A program made the translations under genes and the position numbers. Under the pieces are notes generated by a model, which made no database searches, was not told the origin of the DNA, and saw only the letters and a program-made list of their open reading frames with translations. A DNA stretch of 64,000 nucleotides from Vagococcus proximus (lineage in GTDB: Bacteria; Bacillota; Bacilli; Lactobacillales; Vagococcaceae): assembly GCF_029143285.1 (NCBI RefSeq), contig NZ_JAPDSH010000002.1, forward strand, positions 361,513-425,512. Reading direction: 5' to 3'. Below, piece by piece: positions 50,383 to 57,046 of this stretch (position 1 is its first letter; each line of letters opens with the position of its first letter).

Positions 50383-51570
50383 ATGACAACATTAAAAGCA
50401 ACATTACAAAAAAAGATTGATGACAAAACACCGAAAATGATTGAGATGAGACGTTACCTTCATCAACATCCAGAATTATCATTTGAAGAAGAAAAGACAA
50501 GTCAGTATATTGTTGATTTTTATAAAGGGAAAGACTGTGACGTTAAGACCAATGTAGGAGGATACGGTGTTGTTGTAACCATTGACAGTGGCAAACCAGG
50601 TAAAACGATTGCCTTACGTGCCGACTTTGATGCACTACCGATTACTGAAGAGACAGGTTTAGAATTCACCTCTAAAAACCCAGGGTGTATGCATGCTTGT
50701 GGGCATGATGCTCATACATCATATATGCTAACATTGGCTGATACTTTGTTAGAAATCAAAGATCAATTAGTTGGGAAAGTCGTTATCTTACACCAACCAG
50801 CAGAGGAAACACCACCAGGCGGCGCGATTGCGATGATTAAAGATGGCTGTTTAGAAGGTGTTGATAATGTGTTAGGAGTTCACTTGTGGAGTCCAATTGA
50901 CACGGGAGATATTCACTACTGCTTAGGTGCCACAATGGCTGGGCGTTCTTCATTTAAAGTGAAGTTTAAAGGAAAAGGCGGACATGGGGCAGTACCTCAT
51001 GAAGCGAATGATACAATTGTAGCAGCGAGCCAATTTGTTGTGGCAGCTCAAACAATTGTGAGCCGCCGTGTGTCTCCATTTGAAATGGCAACCTTAACAA
51101 TCGGAAACTTCGATGGACGTGGGTCTTTCAATGTGATTAAAGACAGCGTATTTATTGAAGGAGACGTTCGTAGTATGGACCCGGCAACACGTGAATTAGT
51201 TGCGAAGGAGTTCAAATCAATCTTAGATGGTATTGCGGCGATGTTCCGTATTGAATACGAGTTATTCTATGAGCATGATTACCCAGTTTTAATGAGTGAC
51301 GAAGCGTTGACATCAAGCGTGATTCACAGTATTGAAACAGCAGGCATTGAAAATCTGAATGAGATTTCATTAGCCCAAGCAAATCCTGCCTCAGAAGATT
51401 TTGCTTATTACTCAGAAGTTGTACCAAGTTCTTATATTTTCGTAGGAGCAAAACCTGCTTCAGGTGAGTTCTTCCCACATCACCATCCGAAATTTGATAT
51501 TAATGAAGATGCGATGGGGATTGCAGCAAAAGCGATTGGAACAGCAACACTTGATTATTTACTAGGTTAA
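50383..51570 (+). CDS. M20D amidohydrolase
   Basis: A 395-aa metal-dependent amidohydrolase of the HipO/AmhX/N-acetyl-L,L-DAP deacetylase family. The metal cysteine and histidine motif GCMHACGHDAHTSYML lies near residues 101-116, the catalytic QPAEETPPGGA near 144, the dimerisation insert GKGGHGAVPHEANDT near 196 and the late FFPHHHPKFD near 366. The substrate is an N-acyl or peptidyl amino acid; the sequence does not define it. Operon with the MFS transporter. Confidence 0.9.
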   Translation: MTTLKATLQKKIDDKTPKMIEMRRYLHQHPELSFEEEKTSQYIVDFYKGKDCDVKTNVGGYGVVVTIDSGKPGKTIALRADFDALPITEETGLEFTSKNPGCMHACGHDAHTSYMLTLADTLLEIKDQLVGKVVILHQPAEETPPGGAIAMIKDGCLEGVDNVLGVHLWSPIDTGDIHYCLGATMAGRSSFKVKFKGKGGHGAVPHEANDTIVAASQFVVAAQTIVSRRVSPFEMATLTIGNFDGRGSFNVIKDSVFIEGDVRSMDPATRELVAKEFKSILDGIAAMFRIEYELFYEHDYPVLMSDEALTSSVIHSIETAGIENLNEISLAQANPASEDFAYYSEVVPSSYIFVGAKPASGEFFPHHHPKFDINEDAMGIAAKAIGTATLDYLLG

Positions 51571-51599
51571 AGTAATCGAAATATTTAAAGAAGTGAAAA

Positions 51600-51633
51600 C
51601 AAAAGACATGTCATTATTGGCATGTCTTTTGTT
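51600..51633. terminator. Terminator after the M20 gene
   Basis: Hairpin AAAAGACATG / CATGTCTTTT with a TCATTATTGG loop and TTTTG tail. Confidence 0.88.
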
Positions 51634-51641
51634 TTATAACT

Positions 51642-51680
51642 GTTATTTGAACGGATGTTTTATTAAAAAGTTCAAATAAC
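51642..51680. repeat. Perfect 11-bp inverted repeat at the left edge of the AT-rich island
   Basis: GTTATTTGAAC (51642-51652) and GTTCAAATAAC (51670-51680), 17 bases apart. No gene lies between 51571 and 51791. It could be the leftward terminator of the lyase-kinase transcript (which ends at 51792) or an insertion scar; the sequence does not decide. Confidence 0.5.
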
Positions 51681-51791
51681 TAAAAACTTAATTTTAAAAG
51701 TAATATATTTATTCATATTTGTAGTTATTTTTGTTAGCTATGTTAATTTATTTGAGAAATTGGAAAGTGTACTCAGTCAGGTTCGAACATT

Positions 51792-53099
51792 TTATTCTAT
51801 TTTATTAAAATCCTCTTTGACTTCTTCGATCGAATTATACCTATAATTAAAAGTTTTTTCATATATTACTCCATACTTCATGTTTCTAAAATTAGATATA
51901 AGTCTACCCATTACTAATTCTTCATAATTTTTAATAAGATCAACATATGTTTTTGAACTGATCATTTCAAAGTACTTAAAGTCTTCACTCCAAAAAAGAA
52001 GACATACAGCACTCCAAATATCCTTGTAAAAATATGGTGATGAATTGTTTAATTTAGAATCATAAAATCCTGGAGTGCCAACAACCTGTTGGTTATTTTT
52101 GTCAGAAATGTTCTCAAAATTTACAGAATATTCAAAATCAATAAAGTGTAGGGTCTCATCATTAATAAGAATGTTCTTATATGAAATATCTCCATGCAAT
52201 ATGTTTTTTTTGTGCATTGTTTTTATTGCATCGAGAACTCTAACAAACCATTTATACGGTTTATTCACTTTGATATATTCGTCTAGAGTTATACCCACTA
52301 GATATTCTTCTTCAGAAAAATAGGTAGTATTTACATAAAATTCATTTATAATCTTAGGGACTAAAGAAGTATATGCTAGACTATATATGTTTTCATTTGC
52401 ATGATATAAGCGATTGACAGAGTCTTCACCATTTATAAGTATATTCGATAAGTGAGTTGCTTCTCTAAGAATTGCGAATCTATTATTTTCTAAATTTAAT
52501 ACTTTATATACTCCACCTTTTGATGTCTTTTTTATAATGTCTATAACCAGATACTTATTAGGTATCGTATGGAGCCGTTCAATATAATAATCTTTTATTG
52601 GGACAACGATATTCTCTGGTATCATTCGTACTCTTTTATCAGTAAAACTTTCATCTTTAACAAATTCTCCATATCTATAATAAACAACTGAGCTATTTAA
52701 ATAGTTATAATCAGAAGGAATTATCGGTGAAGCCCCTTGATTTTTAAAAACCAATTCTAAGTCGTTTAACAACATAATAAACTGACTATTACTTTCAGGA
52801 TATATCGTAATAAATTTTCCTATTTGTGTGAATCCGTACATAGATGAATTTTGCAGCTCTAATAAAGATAAATTGGAAACAATTTTAAAGTCTACATTAG
52901 AATCTGTATATAAATCAAGAAATATTTTAGCTATTTCATAGGCATTAATAATAGACGCACTCAGGTGTATCTTAAATCCTCTTTTTTGTGTAGGTTGTTT
53001 TTTTACTCGATATGTCCAATGAGTGTCATCCGTTTTATATAACTCATTTTTTTCTAAAAGTTTTAGAAATTTAAGCCTGTTCTCAATATGACTTTTCAT
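51792..53099 (-). CDS. Lanthipeptide-synthetase-like lyase-kinase without cyclase domain
   Basis: A 435-aa protein resembling the first two domains of class III/IV lanthipeptide synthetases (LanKC/LanL). The N-terminal phosphoserine/threonine lyase-like region (about 28-146) contains RGFKIHLSAS, GKFITIYP (94-101) and SSVVYYRYGEF (136-146). The Ser/Thr kinase-like domain (about 180-430) has a glycine-rich loop KKTSKGGVY, catalytic loop HGDISYKN (H302, D304, N309), the metal motif DFE (321-323) and GTPGFYD. Full-length relatives of about 850 aa carry a C-terminal LanC cyclase; here it is absent. The expected chemistry is phosphorylation of precursor Ser/Thr and elimination to dehydro residues. 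It overlaps the 98-aa gene by ATGA. Confidence 0.85.
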   Translation of the reverse strand: MKSHIENRLKFLKLLEKNELYKTDDTHWTYRVKKQPTQKRGFKIHLSASIINAYEIAKIFLDLYTDSNVDFKIVSNLSLLELQNSSMYGFTQIGKFITIYPESNSQFIMLLNDLELVFKNQGASPIIPSDYNYLNSSVVYYRYGEFVKDESFTDKRVRMIPENIVVPIKDYYIERLHTIPNKYLVIDIIKKTSKGGVYKVLNLENNRFAILREATHLSNILINGEDSVNRLYHANENIYSLAYTSLVPKIINEFYVNTTYFSEEEYLVGITLDEYIKVNKPYKWFVRVLDAIKTMHKKNILHGDISYKNILINDETLHFIDFEYSVNFENISDKNNQQVVGTPGFYDSKLNNSSPYFYKDIWSAVCLLFWSEDFKYFEMISSKTYVDLIKNYEELVMGRLISNFRNMKYGVIYEKTFNYRYNSIEEVKEDFNKIE

Positions 53100-53392
53100 A
53101 CTATAAAACCACCTCTGTACACTTTTTCTCCATTACTAAGTGCTAAACAATTCAGTGAATGATAATAAATATTTATTATCATACTAACTTCTAAATTTCG
53201 ACAAAGTAACTCTTCTGCTAACAATGATATACTGTATCGTTCTCTAACAGAAACTTGGTATGAAAGTAAAATGAAATCATAGAGCAATAATGTAGTATGC
53301 TCTGATAAACCGTTTTTTGTGTAATTTTCTAAAAAAAGTGTCAATAATTGTTTAACTTTCGGACTCACATTCCTGTTCATTGTTAATTTCAT
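53096..53392 (-). CDS. Small protein of unknown function in the RiPP-like cluster
   Basis: A 98-aa, mostly helical protein (VSPKVKQLLTLFLENYTKNG; TTLLLYDFILLSYQVSV; ISLLAEELLCRNLEVS). It has two cysteines (in LLCRN and LNCLA) and ends GEKVYRGGFIV. I do not recognise it. It lies between the precursor and lyase-kinase genes; its stop overlaps the kinase start (ATGA), so the two are made together, suggesting a partner, leader-binding or cyclisation helper role. AAAGGAG precedes the ATG. No signal peptide is evident. Confidence 0.75.
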   Translation of the reverse strand: MKLTMNRNVSPKVKQLLTLFLENYTKNGLSEHTTLLLYDFILLSYQVSVRERYSISLLAEELLCRNLEVSMIINIYYHSLNCLALSNGEKVYRGGFIV

Positions 53393-53493
53393 TTAGTGTG
53401 CTCCTTTCTGCAAATATGTAGTAGTTGAACTTATCTGTATCTTTAAGTAAATGATTATGAGTAAAAAATATTCTTATAAATAATACAATAAAA

Positions 53494-53514
53494 GACACTA
53501 CATTTTGTAGTGTC
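53494..53514 (-). terminator. Hairpin between the precursor and enzyme genes, likely partial terminator
   Basis: A 9-bp perfect stem GACACTACA / TGTAGTGTC with a TTT loop. Read leftward it ends in CTTTTATTG, a modest T run. Its place just after the precursor gene and before its enzymes fits attenuation that yields more precursor than enzyme mRNA. Confidence 0.75.
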
Positions 53515-53530
53515 CTTTATTAGCTTATCC

Positions 53531-53764
53531 CTAAGCTTGCTCATGACAACCTGAACTGTGGGCTCCTGATAGGGCGCCAACTAACTCTTGTTGTTCGATA
53601 CCAATAGAATTGAGCGCATTGATATCTTTAGCTAATAAAGCTTGCCTCTCAATACCTTGAATTCCGTAGTTATCTAGAGTTTGTTCAGGATTATCAAAGA
53701 AATTACCTACAACTTCCAAATTACCTTGTAGATCTTTAATCAGAACTTTTAATCCATTTGACAT
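53531..53764 (-). CDS. RiPP precursor peptide, lanthipeptide-like
   Basis: A 77-aa peptide. The leader (about residues 1-64) is predicted helical and has DNPEQTLDNYGIQGIERQ and ALLAKDINALNSIGI. The C-terminal tail SGAHSSGCHEQA (66-77) holds the only plausible core: Ser66, Ser70, Ser71 and the single Cys73. I chose ATG 53764, which has a full AAAGGAGGTG ribosome binding site. The in-frame ATG at 53800 lies at the predicted promoter -10, upstream of the transcript start. Its position beside a lyase-kinase, an exporter and an S9 hydrolase is the main argument. The exact cleavage site is unknown. Confidence 0.82.
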   Translation of the reverse strand: MSNGLKVLIKDLQGNLEVVGNFFDNPEQTLDNYGIQGIERQALLAKDINALNSIGIEQQELVGALSGAHSSGCHEQA

Positions 53765-53783
53765 CTTTTTCACCTCCTTTCCT

Positions 53784-53825
53784 CTTGATATCCTCATCAT
53801 ATTATAATACTATAGGGATATCAAG
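53784..53825. promoter_or_regulatory. Face-to-face divergent promoters within a perfect inverted repeat
   Basis: The arms CTTGATATCC (53784-53793) and GGATATCAAG (53816-53825) are a perfect 10-bp inverted repeat. Each arm contains a TTGATA -35. Rightward: TTGATA (53785-53790), 17 bp, TACTAT (53808-53813). Leftward: TTGATA (53824-53819), 17 bp, TATGAT (53801-53796). The two promoters overlap almost completely, so polymerases should exclude one another, and one dimeric regulator on the repeat could control both. No regulator gene is in the cluster. Confidence 0.78.
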
Positions 53826-53858
53826 GTTAAATTAAGCGTTTTCAGGAGGTGTTTACAT

Positions 53859-54767
53859 ATGTTGGAGGTTAAAGATCTATCGATAAATTATGATGATAAT
53901 GTGGTACTCAATAATTTTAACTTTTGTTTGAGTCCTGGAGATTTCATTGGAGTTTTAGGATCCAATGGATCTGGGAAATCCACTCTGTTAAATTCTTTAG
54001 TAGGTGTATATCCCAATAAAAGTGGTGGTATTATTTATAATCAAAAGTACTTAGACAAGAATCACCCGTTCTCTTCTATAGGTTTTTCTCCACAATCTCA
54101 AGTAATGGACTGGTATTTGGATGTTTGGAGTAATGTTGAGTTAGGTTTACGTCTTGCTAATATTGATAAACATAAAATCAAAGAGTATTGCGATTTTGCA
54201 ATTGATATTGTCTCACTCAATAGTGCTAAAAAAAAAATAGTAGATACTTTGTCTGGTGGACAACAACAAAGAGTTCAAATAGCTAGAGCGATTGCTCATA
54301 AGCCTAATATATATATACTAGATGAACCAACTACCGGATTAGATGTTGAGTCCTCTGAAAAACTTCTGGATTTTCTCCTACTTGAATCTCAAAATAATAA
54401 AGGTGTAATCATATCAACACATGATATTAGTTTATTGGAATGTTTTTGTACAAAAATATTATTTATTAAAGATAATAAGATAGAATTTTTTGGATGTAAA
54501 GAAGAGTTCATGAAAGAGCAGATGATAAGATTTTATATTGAATTTGAATATAAAATAACTGATGCGGAATTCTCTTGGTTGAAAAAAAATATCAATGAAT
54601 ACCAAGTAATTAACCCATTTTCTATAGAAATTTTCACTCCAAATACAACTGATCATACAATTTTTAGTATAATTAATACCTTTCCCAAGGATACCTTTAA
54701 TATTAAAAATATATCATCAAATGTCATTAACTTGAGAGAAACTTACTTGAATAAAGTAAAGCATTAA
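53859..54767 (+). CDS. ABC exporter ATPase of the RiPP-like cluster
   Basis: A 302-aa ATPase. The N-terminal 210 aa are canonical: Walker A GSNGSGKST at 34-42, signature LSGGQQQRVQIARA near 130 and Walker B IYILDEPTTGLD near 150. A C-terminal extension of about 85 aa follows, as in BcrA/CcmA-type exporters. GGAGGTG stands 8 bases before ATG. It is divergent from the precursor and followed 13 bases later by its permease. Probable role: export of, or immunity to, the modified peptide. Codon use is very AT-rich. Confidence 0.92.
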   Translation: MLEVKDLSINYDDNVVLNNFNFCLSPGDFIGVLGSNGSGKSTLLNSLVGVYPNKSGGIIYNQKYLDKNHPFSSIGFSPQSQVMDWYLDVWSNVELGLRLANIDKHKIKEYCDFAIDIVSLNSAKKKIVDTLSGGQQQRVQIARAIAHKPNIYILDEPTTGLDVESSEKLLDFLLLESQNNKGVIISTHDISLLECFCTKILFIKDNKIEFFGCKEEFMKEQMIRFYIEFEYKITDAEFSWLKKNINEYQVINPFSIEIFTPNTTDHTIFSIINTFPKDTFNIKNISSNVINLRETYLNKVKH

Positions 54768-54780
54768 GGAGACGTGAAAA

Positions 54781-55584
54781 ATGAAAGCAGAAGATTTAAG
54801 ATTTGAATCTAAATTAGGTGTAAAGGGCTTTCGGATTGTCGCTCACAATGAAATTGTTGCCTTTTTTCTCAATAAAGGTCTTGTTTTATCCCAAATAATT
54901 CAACCGCTATTATATGTATTGTTTATAGGTGTTGGTCTAAATGGAGCTATTTCTAGCGTTTTTTATAATGAAACAGAAGTTTCGTATCTCTTATATTCCT
55001 CAATTGGAATCTTTGGTTCTTTAATAATAGGACAGACCACACAAGTCATTTATAGAACGACTATTGATAAAAGGTATGGTTTACTAGCTTTGAAGTTATC
55101 AAGTGGTGTTTCTTCTATATTTTATATTTTGGGAATGAGCCTTTATCCAATGCTAGGTTTGCTTATTCAAGAACTAATAATAGCTTTTATACTAATATTT
55201 TTTAATACTAGTGGAATTTCTTTAGTCAGCCTAATTTTTACTATTATTTTTTCAATATTCATATTACTTTTTTGGACATCCGTAGCTATTTTACTAACGA
55301 CATATATTAATGATTACCAAAAAAGAGACATAATTATTAGATTTTTTTTGACTCCACTCGGCTTTACAGCGCCTGTATTTTACATGTTGAAAGACGTTCC
55401 TACTGTATTAAAATTTTTCGCTTACTTAAATCCTTTAACTTATCAAATTGATGCTTTAAGAAGTATCGCATTCGGAATTAACGATACTCTCTTAATATTT
55501 ATAAATATCATCATGATTATTTTTGCTGTATTAATATCTGCTATAAACCTTTCAAAAGTTAAATTAGTTTTTAAGGAAATATAG
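54781..55584 (+). CDS. ABC-2 type permease of the RiPP-like cluster
   Basis: A 267-aa permease with six membrane helices (first about residues 30-55, last about 238-260) and the ABC-2 pattern near residues 190-215 (FFLTPLGFTAPVFYMLKDVP, FAYLNPLTYQIDALR). It is the partner of the preceding ATPase and is followed 3 bases later by the hydrolase gene. Substrate inferred from context only. Confidence 0.9.
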   Translation: MKAEDLRFESKLGVKGFRIVAHNEIVAFFLNKGLVLSQIIQPLLYVLFIGVGLNGAISSVFYNETEVSYLLYSSIGIFGSLIIGQTTQVIYRTTIDKRYGLLALKLSSGVSSIFYILGMSLYPMLGLLIQELIIAFILIFFNTSGISLVSLIFTIIFSIFILLFWTSVAILLTTYINDYQKRDIIIRFFLTPLGFTAPVFYMLKDVPTVLKFFAYLNPLTYQIDALRSIAFGINDTLLIFINIIMIIFAVLISAINLSKVKLVFKEI

Positions 55585-55587
55585 TTT

Positions 55588-56673
55588 ATGGAAATATTAA
55601 CTATAAGATTAATTGGAAATGATATTGTAGCTATTTGTATGAATAAATACGATGAAATAAAATTATTTCGAGTTAACAGAAATAATAAATTAGAAATAAA
55701 AGCTATTGAAAGTACTATCTATAAAGGAAATCTATATTTCACTTTGGATGAACAAAAAATTCAATTACTTATGAGCGAACTGCATTTTTCTAGAAGTATA
55801 ATTGATTCTTTTGAATTTATAAGTATACATTCACAACCAATAACTGTATCTATGTTTACTTTTTTTTGTGGTAGCACACCATACATCAAACACACACTTT
55901 TTGTAAAAAAAAATAATAATGTATATGTTGCTGATTTTAATGCCAAAATTTTTAATCTATATTCAATAGTGGAAAATATTTTTCATAAATATGTCGGTAA
56001 ACAAAAAATACCTTGTTTTATTTTGGATAATAATAGTAATCACTGTGTTTTTTACTTACATGGGGGGCCAGAATATCACGTTGATAATTCCTTTAATCCA
56101 GTAATTAATCTATTGATAGAAAGCAATATCGATGTTATTTGTATTAATTATGTAGGCAGTACAGGATATTCAAATGAGTACCAAGAACGATTAATTAATA
56201 ATGGTGGCATTTTAGATGTTGAGTCTGTAGACGATGTAATCACTCATTATGCAAGTAAGTATAGTAGTTTTATAATATATGGCGATAGTTACGGAGCATA
56301 CATCTCATTATTTTTTTCACAAAAAAAATATTCGAACATTAAAGGTATTGTTGCTACTGGGACATTTTATGATGCTCACTATACTTTACTTTTTTCTAAC
56401 TCTAGACAAGTAATACAAAAGTATGTGGATATGTCAGCTAACAAAAGACTGAAAAATGATATTATCAATCATTCAAACTGTCAAATTGTATTAATACATG
56501 GAGAAAATGATTTAAATTGTCCAATATTTCCATTAGTATATTTAACAGGAAAAAATCCTATGGTAAAATTAATTAAAATGAATAATTATATGCACTACGA
56601 AGTTCTCCCTTCAAAGATAGCCTGTAAATCTAATTTGACAGCAAAGACAATATTAGATTGTTTTAGTGACTGA
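55588..56673 (+). CDS. S9-type serine hydrolase, candidate leader peptidase
   Basis: A 361-aa protein. The C-terminal alpha/beta hydrolase domain (about 140-361) has the prolyl-oligopeptidase-family layout: oxyanion segment YLHGGPEY (156-163), nucleophile elbow GDSYGAY with Ser234, acid Asp308 in HGENDLNCP and His336 in NYMHYEV. The N-terminal 135 aa are divergent and much shorter than a full seven-bladed propeller. In class III lanthipeptides, S9 prolyl oligopeptidases such as FlaP trim leaders, so this is a plausible leader peptidase. It has no signal peptide and is translated with the ABC genes. Confidence 0.82.
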   Translation: MEILTIRLIGNDIVAICMNKYDEIKLFRVNRNNKLEIKAIESTIYKGNLYFTLDEQKIQLLMSELHFSRSIIDSFEFISIHSQPITVSMFTFFCGSTPYIKHTLFVKKNNNVYVADFNAKIFNLYSIVENIFHKYVGKQKIPCFILDNNSNHCVFYLHGGPEYHVDNSFNPVINLLIESNIDVICINYVGSTGYSNEYQERLINNGGILDVESVDDVITHYASKYSSFIIYGDSYGAYISLFFSQKKYSNIKGIVATGTFYDAHYTLLFSNSRQVIQKYVDMSANKRLKNDIINHSNCQIVLIHGENDLNCPIFPLVYLTGKNPMVKLIKMNNYMHYEVLPSKIACKSNLTAKTILDCFSD

Positions 56674-56940
56674 AATAATTTAAAATATTTAATGTCATAG
56701 TAAACATAATCCTTATTATTCCTATTAAACCAAGCATTTAAAATAATCATAATCAAGGCGAATGGAAGAGTAACCATAAAGCCAACTGTTCCATAGATTT
56801 TTGCTAACATAGGATATACTCCTAACCTATTTTCAGACGAATCCAAATTAGTATAAAAGTTAAAAATTTTAAAAAATAATTGGTACGAATACTAATATAA
56901 ATATATTAAATACTAAAATAATTAAACTAATTCGTATCAT
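56595..56940 (-). pseudogene. Frameshifted gene for a small two-helix membrane protein
   Basis: ATG 56940 opens a hydrophobic frame MIRISLIILVFNIFILVFV that stops after 23 codons. The sequence continues in another frame through a T6 run (56871-56876): FKIFNFYTNLDSSENRLGVYPMLAK, then a second helix YGTVGFMVTLPFALIMIILN (given in pieces). Removing one T gives one continuous protein of about 110 aa. Alternatively translation starts at ATG 56810, which has TAGGAG 8 bases upstream and gives 71 aa. The last 26 codons overlap the hydrolase gene antisense, suggesting the original 3' end was replaced at the island border. Function unknown. Confidence 0.5.
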
Positions 56941-57046
56941 GTTCTTTATAATAGTAAAAACCTCGTAATAGGGGAACTGACTCATAAAAAAAGCACTTCT
57001 TGTGGAATTCAAGTAAACTGAATTTAACAAGAGGTGCTTTTTAGCA
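56941..57046 (-). terminator. Terminator of pepV
   Basis: Hairpin AAAAAAGCACTTCTTGT / ACAAGAGGTGCTTTTT (about 56985-57043) with a long AT-rich loop, just after the leftward pepV gene. The remaining bases show no gene. Confidence 0.85.

Noticed and set aside
52075..52323. Open frame on the plus strand within the lyase-kinase gene
   Set aside because: No ribosome binding site, cysteine-rich random composition and full overlap with a gene bearing clear motifs.
51792..53099. Ordinary eukaryotic-like Ser/Thr kinase
   Set aside because: The N-terminal half carries LanKC-type lyase motifs, and the gene sits beside a small Ser/Cys-tailed peptide and an exporter.
53494..53514. Part of a CRISPR-like or repeat array
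   Set aside because: It is a single hairpin with no repeated units nearby.
53765..53800. Longer start (ATG 53800) for the RiPP precursor, adding 12 residues
   Set aside because: It overlaps the predicted -10 and lies upstream of the likely transcript start. The AAAGGAGGTG ribosome binding site lies within it and points to ATG 53764.
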